From: a virus
Strand: one strand, 5' to 3'
Length of the DNA: 42,193 nucleotides
Virus record (IMG/VR): IMGVR_UViG_3300031753_000017
Location: 1-42,193 of that record
Positions 20,288 through 31,300 of the stretch are shown piece after piece. The notes beneath the pieces were generated by a model that saw only the letters and a program-made list of their open reading frames with translations, was not told where the DNA came from and made no database searches. Numbering within the stretch: position 1 is the stretch's first letter; each line of letters begins with the position of its first letter. The translations under genes were made by a program, and so were the position numbers.

Positions 20288-20565
20288 TCGTGCAGCTCCG
20301 GCTTCCGCTTTTCGTGCTTCACGGCCGCCTTGATTTCCTTCAGGTCGTCGCGCATCTCGAGCTTCCAGTCCTCCACGCGGGTGATGCGCGTCTCGTGGTT
20401 CACCCAGGCCGCGACGGCCACTCCGAGGCCGCCGATGATGGCAATCATCAGGCCGATGGTTACACCGGTGGACTTGCCGACCGTGAAGTCCGAGTGCGGC
20501 TCTGGCCCAAGCGGCTTGCCCTGGTAGCCGATGGTCGACTGCGGTCCTGTTGGCGCGTCGCTCAT
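20284..20565 (-). CDS. Single-TM coiled-coil protein, inner-membrane spanin-like, 93 aa
   Basis: After about 32 polar residues a transmembrane helix (GVTIGLMIAIIGGLGVAVAAWV) is followed by a charged coiled coil (ETRITRVEDWKLEMRDDLKEIKAAVKHEKRK). One helix plus a coiled coil fits an inner-membrane spanin or holin-associated protein. The N-terminal part is longer than in typical i-spanins, so a tail or membrane accessory role is possible. ATG 20565 is seven bases after the tailspike stop. Confidence 0.55.
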   Translation of the reverse strand: MSDAPTGPQSTIGYQGKPLGPEPHSDFTVGKSTGVTIGLMIAIIGGLGVAVAAWVNHETRITRVEDWKLEMRDDLKEIKAAVKHEKRKPELHE

Positions 20566-20571
20566 CGGAGC

Positions 20572-23500
20572 CTAGTCCAGTAGGACGGACCTCCAGGTGC
20601 CCGGAGTGCCGCCGACCGTGCAGTACCAGTAGGCGGCATCACCTGCGTTGACGGCGTTGACGTTGAATACCATGTCCCCGTGCTTGTACGTGCCCTGCGT
20701 CGGAGCAGCCGTTCCGTAGTACAGGCCAGGAACAAAACCAGGCTTCAATGACGCGTCGCCAGCGCTCCCGCCGAGGATGAACGGGGCTGCGCCTCGGCCG
20801 GGGTTGATCATGTAGAGGCCGCACACGCCGGTCGCGGTGTACGTCCCGCCCGGCTCGACGTAGTCCCACGCGCAGCTGCCGCCAGATTGGTCTTGGATGT
20901 TGTGCCCGGTCGAGCCGTCAGGGGGGCCACCAACCGACGTGCCGCCGGCGATGCACACATACCGATTACCGGCCTTCGTGATGCGCTGCCCGTGCGTATT
21001 CGAACCTTCGACTCCTGCCGAGTAAGATCCGGGCGCCCACGCAACAACCGTGGCCGGAGCAGCCGCCGGAGCAATCTGTGCGACCCAATTGCCTGACCCG
21101 TCGTAGTAGAACGGAAACTCAATCCGCTGAAGCGAAGTCGGGCTCTCGCCTACGTACTTGAACTGGTCCGGGCCGTGATTCGCGTGCGGCCCGACGCTGA
21201 AGCCCCAGCTACCGGCCCAGTTGCACAGGCAATAGAACGAGAACGTGTAGATGCCAGGCGTCGTGATGCCGCTCATCCAGTCGGCCGCGCCCCAGATAAT
21301 CGCAGACGGTCCCGGGTCTCCGAGGTTTGCCGCAGTTGAACGGTGGAGCGTGTAGCCGCTCGTGGTGTAGCTGGCCCCAGTCTCGCTCGTGAAGAGCATG
21401 CGGTACTGCGTCTGGTCGTTGAAATTCGCGGTCCCAAGGTTCGGCTGGAACTCCGCCAGCGCCCTGTGCTTCTGGTACTCCGATACCATCTTCGTGGTGA
21501 AGCGTTCGGTGACGTTGGTGCAGTTCGCCCGCACCGGCGCCGCAGACGGTCCAGGGTCTGTGCCCATCCAGATGCTGAAAGGAATGTCGAACTGGAGGCC
21601 GTCCGTATCGAAGTGACAGAGGTCGGTCTGCACGTCGAGGTTCGCGTTGGCCGCGTTGAAGACCCCGCGCTCGATGAAAATTCCCTTCGTGTTGTAGAAG
21701 TCTGCGGAGCCGTCGGCCCAGTTCTTGATCGAGATGCTGAACGGCATGTAGTCGATGCACTCGAGCCAGAACGCGCCGAAGGAGCAGACCCCGGCAAATT
21801 TGTCGAGCTTGATGACGTTGCCAACGCCCTCGTTCGGCATCGGAACAGCAGCGCGTCCGGCGCCCTGGTACCAATTCAGCTTGACCTGCTGGCGGATGAA
21901 GCAGAGTCCGTCGTTCTGGCTCCAGACGGTTTGGCCCAGGTCGAACTCGCCTCCAGCGCCGACAAAGAGCGCGCCGCGAGCCGGCTGTGAGCCCGTGCCT
22001 GCCGCCGAGACGTTGTTGACCACGCAGGACCCACAGCTATTGAAGACGCCGAGCGGCATGCCGTCCTTGGAGTTGACGGCATTCGTGAAGTCCCACGCGA
22101 CGTGCCCGTTTACGAACGTGAGGAAGTCGAACGTTCCCCAGAACATGTGCGCACCGAAGTGCTGGAAGTCTTCGACGATGAGCGTGTGCTGCGCCGACCT
22201 CCAATTCGCAGGCCTCACGATGACGTCGCCAGTCTGAAGCGTTGTAGACCCGCCAGTGCCTCCGGTGAACGTGTTGGAGGTGATGCCGGTAGCGTGGAAG
22301 CTGTCTGTGCTTCCGTCTTGATGGATGACAGTTAGGTCTTGGCTGACGTTCTGGAACTGCGTCGTGCTGTCGACGTGAATGGTCGCCTGCGGGAGCGTCT
22401 GCCCGTTGGAGCCAGAGGTAACGACGGCGATCGGCCCAGAAGCCTGCCAGAGCCATGGGCCCGCCGCTGGGTTGGTCTTGTCAACCACGCAGTCACGAAT
22501 GCGCGCCGCGACGTTTCCGTAGGCGGTCGGGTCCGGGTAGCCGGGCGCTGGACCATCGCCGACCATGTACATGCCGATGGCGTGTAGGCCGCCCTGGAAG
22601 GTGAAGCCCTGGATGACCGATGCCGCCACGGCCCAGTTGACGATGGCAATCGTCGTGCTAGCGGTCTTGAGGAAGGTCGAGCTGTGACCGCCGAGGCCGA
22701 TGTAGTTGACGCGCGGGTAGAACTGAACGCCCCAGTTGCCGGATGCGGCGCGGCTCACGAGGTAGACGCCCGGCGGGAAGCCGCAGGCGACGGCGCCCTG
22801 GCCCGAGCCAACAGCCTGGTCGACGAGGTTGTAGAGGTCGTTGCCAAGCGCGGCCGCAGCGTCCGATGCCGCCTGTACGGCGACGGTATCATCGGTGTGG
22901 CCATCGCCGACCGCCCCGAACCACTTCACGTTAACGCCGCTGGCCGGTACGGCGGTGTAGTGGTTCGACAGGTCTGGCCGGAGGGCGCTGGCGAACCCTT
23001 CGCGCCGCCAGCGACCAGATGCCGCGCCGGTTAGCGACGACTTCACGATGACCCCAACGTTGTCGTCCAGGTAGCCAGACGGCCCCGCCGCGTCCCAGTA
23101 GAAAACGCCGCCGCCGCCGTCTCCTGGGTTCGCGAAGCCCTGGACGATGCACGGACTGGTGGCCACCGGGTTCGTACGCAGCGCTGCGATGCTTGTAACG
23201 CTTGCGACGGATGATCCACCAGAACCGCCACCACCACCCCCTCCACCTCCGCCGTCAGCGTCCCTGAGTTGCTGGGCGGCCATCATGGCCGTGTCGAACG
23301 AGTCCTCGAGGACCGCGGGGCTCAGTGGACCGTTGGCCGCGAAGGACACCGGCTGCACCAGCTGCACAACGCGGGAAATAATCACGGTGGCGCCGGAACC
23401 AGGGGCCACGCCGAACGTTACGCTACCGCCACCGCCACCCGGCGCGTGCGCTCCGGCCACGGTGTAGTCGACGTTTAGGGTCTTGGTAACCCCGGCGACC

Positions 23501-23607
23501 GTGACGACCAGGTCCGGTGCGCGGAGGAACGGGTACGGGACGGCGAAATCAACGGTGGCGCCGTTGCCGGCGTACTGCACCGTCCGCGTGGTGCTAGGTA
23601 CGCTCAA
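20572..23607 (-). CDS. Tailspike with T7-type N-terminal domain and pectate-lyase beta-helix, 1011 aa
   Basis: The N-terminal about 100 residues (TRTVQYAGNGATVDFAVPYPFLRAPDLVVTV) match the T7 tail-fibre N-terminal domain that attaches to the tail. A Gly-rich linker (about 116-130) leads to VKWFGAVGDGHTDDTVAVQAA at about 225, the pectate-lyase_3 hallmark of right-handed beta-helix tailspikes, and a long repetitive strand-rich body. The role is to bind and probably depolymerise the host surface polysaccharide. TTG 23607 is the start. The C-terminus (YYGTAAPTQGTYKHGDMVFN...GTPGTWRSV) resembles tailspike-end modules. No separate chaperone domain is seen. Confidence 0.9.
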   Translation of the reverse strand: MSVPSTTRTVQYAGNGATVDFAVPYPFLRAPDLVVTVAGVTKTLNVDYTVAGAHAPGGGGGSVTFGVAPGSGATVIISRVVQLVQPVSFAANGPLSPAVLEDSFDTAMMAAQQLRDADGGGGGGGGGGSGGSSVASVTSIAALRTNPVATSPCIVQGFANPGDGGGGVFYWDAAGPSGYLDDNVGVIVKSSLTGAASGRWRREGFASALRPDLSNHYTAVPASGVNVKWFGAVGDGHTDDTVAVQAASDAAAALGNDLYNLVDQAVGSGQGAVACGFPPGVYLVSRAASGNWGVQFYPRVNYIGLGGHSSTFLKTASTTIAIVNWAVAASVIQGFTFQGGLHAIGMYMVGDGPAPGYPDPTAYGNVAARIRDCVVDKTNPAAGPWLWQASGPIAVVTSGSNGQTLPQATIHVDSTTQFQNVSQDLTVIHQDGSTDSFHATGITSNTFTGGTGGSTTLQTGDVIVRPANWRSAQHTLIVEDFQHFGAHMFWGTFDFLTFVNGHVAWDFTNAVNSKDGMPLGVFNSCGSCVVNNVSAAGTGSQPARGALFVGAGGEFDLGQTVWSQNDGLCFIRQQVKLNWYQGAGRAAVPMPNEGVGNVIKLDKFAGVCSFGAFWLECIDYMPFSISIKNWADGSADFYNTKGIFIERGVFNAANANLDVQTDLCHFDTDGLQFDIPFSIWMGTDPGPSAAPVRANCTNVTERFTTKMVSEYQKHRALAEFQPNLGTANFNDQTQYRMLFTSETGASYTTSGYTLHRSTAANLGDPGPSAIIWGAADWMSGITTPGIYTFSFYCLCNWAGSWGFSVGPHANHGPDQFKYVGESPTSLQRIEFPFYYDGSGNWVAQIAPAAAPATVVAWAPGSYSAGVEGSNTHGQRITKAGNRYVCIAGGTSVGGPPDGSTGHNIQDQSGGSCAWDYVEPGGTYTATGVCGLYMINPGRGAAPFILGGSAGDASLKPGFVPGLYYGTAAPTQGTYKHGDMVFNVNAVNAGDAAYWYCTVGGTPGTWRSVLLD

Positions 23608-23610
23608 CCG

Positions 23611-23805
23611 TCACCGCGCGGTCACCGGCCAATGACGACAATTCGGCGGCCGAAAGTGGAGGTCACGGTGCTCTGCGGCTCGGTGCGTTGTGACGTCACC
23701 GCCGTCGTCAGGGCCAGAGCAATACTGCCAGTCTCGGGAATGAGAGCCGAGGTTCAGCGCGGCGCAGGCCGACAGAAACACAAGCACTGGAATGGCGATT
23801 CTCAT
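23611..23805 (-). CDS. Small lipoprotein, 64 aa
   Basis: MRIAIPVLVFLSACAALN is a short lipoprotein signal with lipobox LSAC, giving a lipid-linked Cys at residue 14. The mature part is short and polar with two more Cys and many His/Asp (WQYCSGPDDGGDV, HFRPPNCRHWP). ATG 23805 overlaps the preceding stop (ATGA). Possible roles: superinfection exclusion, an outer spanin, or an envelope-modifying protein. None can be chosen from the sequence. Confidence 0.65.
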   Translation of the reverse strand: MRIAIPVLVFLSACAALNLGSHSRDWQYCSGPDDGGDVTTHRAAEHRDLHFRPPNCRHWPVTAR

Positions 23806-24866
23806 GGCGTCGTCAGATCGGCCAGAAACGTCCCGATTTGATTGGTGGTCGCGCACGCCGTCGAAATGGAAAGCGAGAGCGTCGCGCCCGCCGAGTAGGT
23901 CGTAGCCGAGCCGGCGGTGCAGGTGGTGTTGGTGTCCGCCGATGCCGCGCACGCCACGGTGCAGGTCGTGAACGTGTTGCCGGATGCGCACGTAGCCCCG
24001 TCGGAGCAGAGCTTGAGCACGAAATTGCCGCCGCCGACGCCGGTGACGTCGGTCGCGAAGTTGGATGAGCGGTACGTGCCGGCGTTCGTGACGGTGATTT
24101 TTTGAATGACGCCGCTCCCAGTCGCCTGGTTCGTTTGTGCGGCGAGCGCCCAATCCGACGACGTGAGCACCGGACTGCCGCCGGCCTTAACAGAGCCGCC
24201 GGTGGCCGTTATGTTGATGGACCCGGAGGCCGTCGTGATGTTCAGGTCGGATCCCCCGGCCTGGGCCACGCTGCCGGCGCTCACCGTAAGATTTGTGGCG
24301 CCAGGCGTTACCGTCAGCGAACCGTTCTTGTCGAAATAGGCCTTCTCGGAGCCGCTGTTTCGAATAGACACCAACCTGGCCCCTGCGTTGGCTAGCGTCT
24401 GGCTGTTGTCGAGCGTCACACCGACGGCAGTGGCTCCATCGAAGTCGTTACCGAAAACACGAACAGCATTGCCGGCCCCCGCGCCGATGGCCATGCCATA
24501 GGCGTTCGCTGGGTCGTAGTACGATGACGCGCGAACCTGGTTCAGGTAAACGTTGTTCCAGATATTAGAGGAGCCGCCAAGATCCTGGGCGAAGTTCCCG
24601 CTCGGCAATAGGCTCGACGAGAACGATTTGGCCCCAGCGAACGTCTGCGCCGAAGTCGACACAATCCCGGGGTGCGTCCCATCTGCGTACTCCTGCGCGA
24701 AGTTGCCGTTGGACAGCGTCGCGCCGTTGGAGTCGACTGCCGCGACTGGGGCGACGATCGCTTTTGCGGAGCTTGGTACGCCGTTACTCTTCAGCCCAGG
24801 GGACGTCAGCCCCTGGGCCAGCGCCGAGCCGGCCAACAACGCAGCCGCCAGCCCGAAGCATTTCAT
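23802..24866 (-). CDS. Secreted beta-rich fibre-like protein with signal peptide, 354 aa
   Basis: MKCFGLAAALLAGSALAQG is a Sec signal with cleavage after ALA at about residue 17. The mature protein is a Gly/Ser/Thr/Asn-rich strand-rich chain with tail-fibre-like segments (FAQDLGGSSNIWNNVYLNQVRASSYY, VGVTLDNSQTLANAGARLVSIRNSG, DKNGSLTVTPGATNLTVSAG). The C-terminal 100 residues hold several Cys (CSDGATCASGN, CTVACAAS, TTCTAGS). A fibre-like protein that is also exported is odd for a phage. It may be displayed on the infected cell, or the signal may belong to a virion protein that must gain disulfides. ATG 24866 overlaps the previous stop. Confidence 0.75.
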   Translation of the reverse strand: MKCFGLAAALLAGSALAQGLTSPGLKSNGVPSSAKAIVAPVAAVDSNGATLSNGNFAQEYADGTHPGIVSTSAQTFAGAKSFSSSLLPSGNFAQDLGGSSNIWNNVYLNQVRASSYYDPANAYGMAIGAGAGNAVRVFGNDFDGATAVGVTLDNSQTLANAGARLVSIRNSGSEKAYFDKNGSLTVTPGATNLTVSAGSVAQAGGSDLNITTASGSINITATGGSVKAGGSPVLTSSDWALAAQTNQATGSGVIQKITVTNAGTYRSSNFATDVTGVGGGNFVLKLCSDGATCASGNTFTTCTVACAASADTNTTCTAGSATTYSAGATLSLSISTACATTNQIGTFLADLTTP

Positions 24867-25318
24867 CGAACGAGCTCCCACACGCACAGGCCGCCGTCCG
24901 GGTCGTCGGTGGCGGGGTTGCTGGACCACGTCCCGGGGACCCAGCACAGGTATGGGTACATGATGCCGCTCACCACAACCCGCTCCTGGGATGCCAGGGG
25001 GACGCCCTTATTGGTACGCCCGAAGCCGCAGGTACCGCCGTCGGTGGTGGACGGCAGGATGGCGCCCGCCCCGGCGACGGGCGACAGGAGCAGGGTCTTG
25101 CCGTTCAGGCCGCCGGTGCTGAACGGGATGCTCGTGGTGTAGTTGGTTTGTGGCCCCGCGTCCTGGCTGTTGATGCACCCGAGGAAGGTCGGCAGCCCGA
25201 GACTCTTAAGGCCAATGGTGGAGGCCGAGTCGAACACCGTGACGCTGCTGGGCTGGGCGAGCGCGTACCCGCCCACCGCCAGCGCCGCCACCCCGAGAAG
25301 TCCGACGAGTCGACGCAT
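24863..25318 (-). CDS. Secreted phage protein with signal peptide, 151 aa
   Basis: MRRLVGLLGVAALAVGGYALAQ is a Sec signal with cleavage after ALA. The mature part is beta-rich, Gly/Ser/Thr-rich, with four Cys (FLGCINS, GTCGFG, PYLCWV, GLCVWE) likely forming disulfides. ATG 25318 has AGGAGG eight bases upstream, one of the best ribosome sites in the genome. The family is unknown. It is first of a run of three exported proteins and ends in ATGA overlap with the fibre-like gene. Confidence 0.75.
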   Translation of the reverse strand: MRRLVGLLGVAALAVGGYALAQPSSVTVFDSASTIGLKSLGLPTFLGCINSQDAGPQTNYTTSIPFSTGGLNGKTLLLSPVAGAGAILPSTTDGGTCGFGRTNKGVPLASQERVVVSGIMYPYLCWVPGTWSSNPATDDPDGGLCVWELVR

Positions 25319-25370
25319 TTTCACCCTCCTATGTGAGCATTGAAGAAACTGGGGAGTTTTTCCAAACGAC

Positions 25371-28300
25371 TCACTCCCGGCCACCGCTAACTGCGTCCTG
25401 AATCATGGTGAGCGGGTTCTCGCGCCGCTTCTTGGTCTGCCCGTAGATGGCGCCCCCGGCCACGTCGAAAGGTCCGCGGGGCTCGCTCTCGCCGGTATCC
25501 AGGCCGCCGAGGTAGTGGACAGATGCGAATAGCGGGTCGCTCAGAAACCCCGCCATGCTCTCTGCGGTCTTCCAGAACGCATTCAGGCTCTCTGGCGTTT
25601 CCTTGTCGTGGAGCTTGTCGACCAGCTTGTTGATGCCGTTCTCGGCGAACTCAAGCCCCGGCAGCGTCTGAAAGTGCATGTGCTTGCCTTCTAGCAGGGC
25701 GCCAAGGCCGCTACGCGCATCGCCGATGAGCGGAATGGTCTCCGGGACAGTGAGCAGGAGTCGGTTCAGCGTCCAGTGCCCCCACTCCTCGTCCTTGCCT
25801 GGTCCGCGGCCGCGGAGGATGGACGAGACAATGCCATCGACCAAGACCGTGCCGAGCATCGTTCCGGCCAACCCTGCTGCTGCCCGACCGGCGGTCAGGC
25901 CATCGGAACTCGCCCCGTGCGCCGCCAAATACATCGCCTCGGCCGCGCGCCGGTTGATGTTGTAGAGCTTGGACGTGTAGCTGTACATGAAGATGAGCGC
26001 CCCGAGGCCACGCTTGTCGGTCAGAATGGCCGGCTTCTCGTGCGGGTCCAGGCTAGGCAGAACCTCGGCCACGGCAGCGTTCGCCGCACTCCGAGCCTCG
26101 TCGAGCGACATCCCCTCATCGAGAGACTGCCGAAGCTTGGCGTCGAACGTGGCCGTTCCGGTCATGCGGTCTACGACCTGGTGGAGGTAGAACGCGGTAT
26201 CGGCTACGCTCCGGTAGACCGACTTCAGGCCAGTGGCCCCATCCGCGAAGCTGCTGGTCAGCTTCATGATGTTGTTGTCGTGGGTCGAGTCGCGGAAGCG
26301 TAGCTCGGACGAGTTGGCCAGGGCCTGCTCTCGCATCGTGGTGCCCTTGAATGGCACCCAATACTTCGCAAGCGACGTCGCCAAGTAGTCCGGCCGCACC
26401 CTGCCGCTCACTATGCCCATGAGCGAGTCCGTCGTAACGCCGAGGGCAGACTTGAGGCTCCATCCGACGGCATGCACCGCGTACGGACCCTTTAATGCTG
26501 ACGTCGCCTTCTCGAGCATCCCGCCAGGGCCCTCTGGCATCGACAGAACCTGCTGACCGGCGAGCCTCTGAAGTCTTGGAATTAGGTCGGCGGAGTAACC
26601 TTCGCCCCAGTGCTCGTCGAGCGCCGCCTTGACCTGTGGGTCGAGGAAGATGTTGGCGAGGTCTTTAACGTACCCCCTGTAGGCGATGTCGTGGATGACT
26701 TGCGAGATGTGGTTCCCGACGATGTTCCATGAAAGGTCAATCGGCTGATCCGTCACAGCGGCCGCTCGCTTCTTGGAGAACGACGCTGAGATGCCTGGTC
26801 GGTAGTAGGCGTCAGGGAAGACATCGGCCACGCTCTTGGCGTCCTCGGCGAACTGCTTCCTGCCAACGTCGCTGCCGCGCTTGTCGTACTTTGCCGGGTG
26901 GTATCCGCCGGCTCCGTCCCACGTAGAGCCATCAGACAGTCGCAAATGGATGGGCTCGGCCTCCACCTTCTTGGGCCTCAGCCCCGTCTCCCTCTCGTGA
27001 ACGTCGGCCATCGGCGAGTACAGGCCGTTGACCTGATTCAGCGTCAGTTGCAGGAAGTCCAACTCGGACTTAGTGAGCTGTCCGAGCTTCTGTTCGATGA
27101 TGCCGCGGTCCCACTTCCTGCCATCGGCCAGGCGTTGGCGATTACCCTCCGATCCCCAATTAAGCAGCATCGACCAAAGCGTCGACCTTGTGCGGTTGTC
27201 GACGAGCCTTTTGCCGCTCGGCAACATCGTCGTTGGTAGGCCGCCAAGGTCCACTGGTTCAGACATCTTTCGCCGGATGTCTTTCGGTAGACGCTCGAAT
27301 GCGTCCTCCAGCGGCTTCATGGTCTGCTCGGTGAGGCCCACGGCAATGTCTCTCTTCGCCTTGTACGTATCGACCAACACCTCATGCCACGGACCAGTGT
27401 TGCCGCCGTCCAGGGAGAAGGCGATGGTTTCGAGGTCCTGCAGCATGGCGTCGGCCGACTGAGCAAAGAGTCGCGACTTCTCGGCGAGCCCGCGGTTGGA
27501 GCGCTGTTCGGCCGGCAACGGCAACTCTGGCCTGCTCTTGACGCGCTCGATAAGCCTGGCGTTCAGGGCCGCCCGCGTCTCCAGCCTACCGGCCGCCTCC
27601 GTCTCCAGCGATGCCTTCGCGGCGGCACGGATATTGGTCACCGCATCCACGACGTTATTGGCCTCGTCCACAGTGAGCGACCCACGCCATTCCTTCGGTC
27701 TGGCGAGCAACTTGCGCACCGCGTCAACGTCGAAATCCATATCCTGGCCAGCGCGTTCGGCCACATCGAGCATGTGGTCCAGAGTGGCGGAACCGTCTGG
27801 CGGAGAATTGCCGAGACCGACCGCAGCCAGGATGGCGTCGTGGACGTCCCGGTATGCGGGGTCCGCCTTGCCCAGGCTGCCGCGGACGCGGTCGCTGACG
27901 TTGGAAAATGAATCCTCGGCCGCCTCGAGCGCCAGCCTCTGGTCGCGCGACTCCATGTATAGCATCTTGTTCAGGATTCGCTTCTCGCGCGCCTCGGCAG
28001 CGCCTTCGTGGTCGCCCTTGCCTTCGAGCTTCGCCGCCAGCTGCGCCTGCTTGCGCTCGGCACGGGCGTACTTCTCCGGGTCAATCTGTTCGACGTACTG
28101 TTCGCCCACCAGGCGCTCCACGCTGCCGCGCTCGAGCTTCGGGTCGAGCAACTGCGCCCTGGCGGCAGCGGCGGGGTTCAGTTCCTTCGCCTTCGCCCGG
28201 TTCTCCAGGACGGCAGCGTTGAGCTCGTCGTCGTTGTGGGCCGCGGACATTGCCGACTCGGCCAGGCGCTTCGCCTCCGGTCCATACTTGGCGTCAATCT

Positions 28301-31300
28301 GCTGCTGCGCTAGGCGCTCGATGGCCGCGTCTCTGGGTTCGAGCTTGGTCAGCTGCTCCTTCATCGACTCCGGCGACTCGAAGCCCAGCGCCGTGGAGAC
28401 GGCGTCCACCGGGGCCCCGCCCTTCTTGAGCGAGCCCGGCGGCATCTTGGCGGCCGCCTCGGGGCCGAAGCGCTCCACGAAGTCGGCGCGGTTCAGCTTC
28501 ACCGGCTTGCCTTCGTGGGTCAGGGCCTCGGCGGCACCATCCGGCACGGCGCCATTCTGGAGGAAGTTCCAGGCCCGGTAGCGCGGGTCGGAGTCGAGCT
28601 GCTTCTCGGCCGCGTCGCGGAACGTCTCGCGGTCGGCCTCGATGGCGGTCTGCTGCTTCTTGGCCTCCGCCGCCATCTCCATCTCGGCCGAGGCTTGGGA
28701 GTCGGCCTTGGCGCGCTGGAGTTCCTCGCGCTCGGATGGTGACATCTTGGAGATATCTGGCTCCGTTATTCCGCTGTCCGCGCGCGCCTTCTTAAGGGCG
28801 TCGTCATGGGAGAGCATCCGGTCGAAGATGCCGCGGACCTCGTCGGAGAGCAGGACTGCGTGGCCGTAGTTCGCGCGGTACTGCTCCTCGATGTCGGAGA
28901 GGCCGCCCTTGTAAATTGAAAGCATCCAGCGCCGGAGCGTCGAGAAGACGCGCGAGAGGCGCTTGCCGGGGGACCTGCCTTCAAGGGCGTACATCTCGAA
29001 GGCGTGGCTGAACTTCTCTTCCTTGGCCGCAATCTCCTGAGCCCTGGCCGCCTCTCCTTCGCCGGCTTCGGGGCCTTTCCTGCCGATGGTGTCGCGCTCC
29101 AGGTTCTCAGCCGCGCGGGCCTCGGGGCTGTCGTAGCCCATCCAGTCGAGCAGGTTCTTGTAGTCTGCGCGCATCCCCTCCGGCGCAGCGGCGGAGGTCG
29201 CGAGCTCGTGCATCGACCATGAGAGGGCGTGGCCGATTTCGTGCAGCAACGTCGACTTGTCAGCCGTCGCTGACAGGCGGATGCGGTACCAGTCCGGGCT
29301 GCCGGTGGTCGGGTTCGGCTCCAGGACGATGGAGCCGCGGGGGCCGGTGTCGTCCTCCTCTGGCTTGAACGTGGCCGGCTTGCCTTCGATGTTGCCCAGG
29401 GGCTCCTGATGGAGCTTGCTGGTGATGGAGATGCGCCTGTCATCCCAGATGACGTAGTTGTGGGTGCCCTCGCCTTTGGCTCTGGAGCCTTGGTCGAGGT
29501 ATTTCAGGCCGGGCACGCCGGCGGCGCGCAAGGCCTCGGATGCGGCCTGCGGCGATCCTGTCTTCTCGACGAGGTAGTCGTAAAATTCGGAGCCATTGGC
29601 GTCGGCCAACGTCGCAAATCCTTGGTACGGCTCTCCGCTGGCGCTCGGGTACGGAGGCGGTTTTCCACCGCGCTCCACCTCGTTGGCCGGATAACCCGAG
29701 TGCTCCTTGACCAGCGCATCGGCGGCCGCACGGACTTGCTCAGACTGCTCGCTGATCGGCTTGTCGTAGTCGAGCAATTCGCCGTGCTCGGGTAGTTCAA
29801 CGCCGTAGAGCGATCCTCGTGGTGGCGTCTTGATGTCCTCTGGCTTCATTGCGTCGAGGATGTCGCGCTGTTTGACGTATCGCTCGCGGGTCTTGGAGTA
29901 ATTTTCTATCGTGCCGACGAACTGAGGGCTGGTCTTGGCGATCCGCTCATCGTAGTGGGCGATTGATCGCTCAACGTCGGCCTTCACGTTCCTGATGGCG
30001 CCAAGCGCGTCAGCCCCTGGCCTCGCCATCTCGATCTCCAGGCCGGAGGCGATGGCGCCAAGTACGGGATCGTCGGGTGACGGAAATTTGCCAAATATCT
30101 GGAGCGGGGCGCTGCCGGTGAGCGCGTGCCGGTAGTGCTCGGCCACCGCCTTCTCGCCAGCGAAGTAGAGGCCCCACCCGTACGTCTGGTGGCCTTCGCC
30201 GGTGCCGATTGCGTGCAGGCTGAAGTTCTCGAAGTCGTGCGGTGACCCGTGCCAAGCCCCCTGCTCCAACTGCCTATAGTTCAGCCCCGCGAACTCGCCC
30301 GCCGGCAGCTGTCGCCCAAGCCGCGCCTTCTTCAGCGCCGACGGCTCCTCTCCGAACCTGCGCGGCCCAGCAAGCGGTCGCTCCTCGTGCGCCGTTGCTG
30401 CGAACTGCTCCTCGCCCTCGCGAACACCCACGCCAATGCGCGCGTTGACATCCTGCTCGATGTCGCGTGGCGTCGCCGGGCGCGTGTCGCTGCTGCCGGT
30501 CAGGTAGTCGAAATACTCCTGGGTCTGCGCCTTGCGCGACCGCAGGCCGTCAATCCACTTCTGCGTTGAGTCTACTGCGTCGAGGTAGGCGGCCCGCTCT
30601 TCGCCGCCATAGCCCGCCGGCGCAGCAACTCTTCCTCCGCCGCGTCCTCCCTGGCCCACCGACGGCGGCGCTCCGCCCGCTCCTCCTCGGTCGGCTGCAC
30701 CACCTTCACTACCGCCCCCTTCGGGAGCGCCAGGAACTCGTCCAGGCTTAGGTAGCTTCTTTCTCCGTTGGAGGTCTGCTTCGGCGTGTTCGAGTTCGCG
30801 TCCTGCTTCCCCGAGTTTTCCGACTCCATAGTGCAACCCCAGTCTGATGGTCTCCGGCTTGCCGTCGACCGTTACTTGGACACCCTCATTCTTAAGCCTT
30901 TCCTCGAAACGCGCAACCCACCGCCCAAGCAGCGCCGGGTCGTCGTGCTCTCCAACCAGCGTATCCCCATGTAAATGCGAGATTGTGATGTCGGTGCCGC
31001 CCATGTCGGCCGCCAGCTTCTTGATGGCGGAGATGACGGCATCGCCAACCTCGCGCCCATGCGTCTTGTTGATCTCGTCAAACCTGGCGACGTCCATGAT
31101 GGCCTGGTTCGCCTTGCGCGTGAGGGCCTGACGCCCGGCCAGGTTGTAGACGCCCTCGGGTTCGACGTAGGCGCGCTCCACCCGCTGCCTGGTCCCCATC
31201 GGCTCGAACTGCTCCGTGAGGTGCGGCGGCATCGCCACGGCTGGCTTCTCGGTGGGCCAGACGATGTCCTTCATTTCGCCCTTGATGCCCTTCGGTTTCT

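Noticed and set aside
7107-25365. Exact 16-bp repeat (TGGGGAGTTTTTCCAA) at 7107-7122 and 25350-25365
   Set aside because: Tempting as a shared regulatory site, but one copy is inside a coding sequence and a single 16-bp match in 42 kb is expected about 0.4 times by chance.
20572-25384. Diversity-generating retroelement like that of BPP-1
   Set aside because: No reverse transcriptase frame or template/variable repeat pair was seen near the tailspike or elsewhere.
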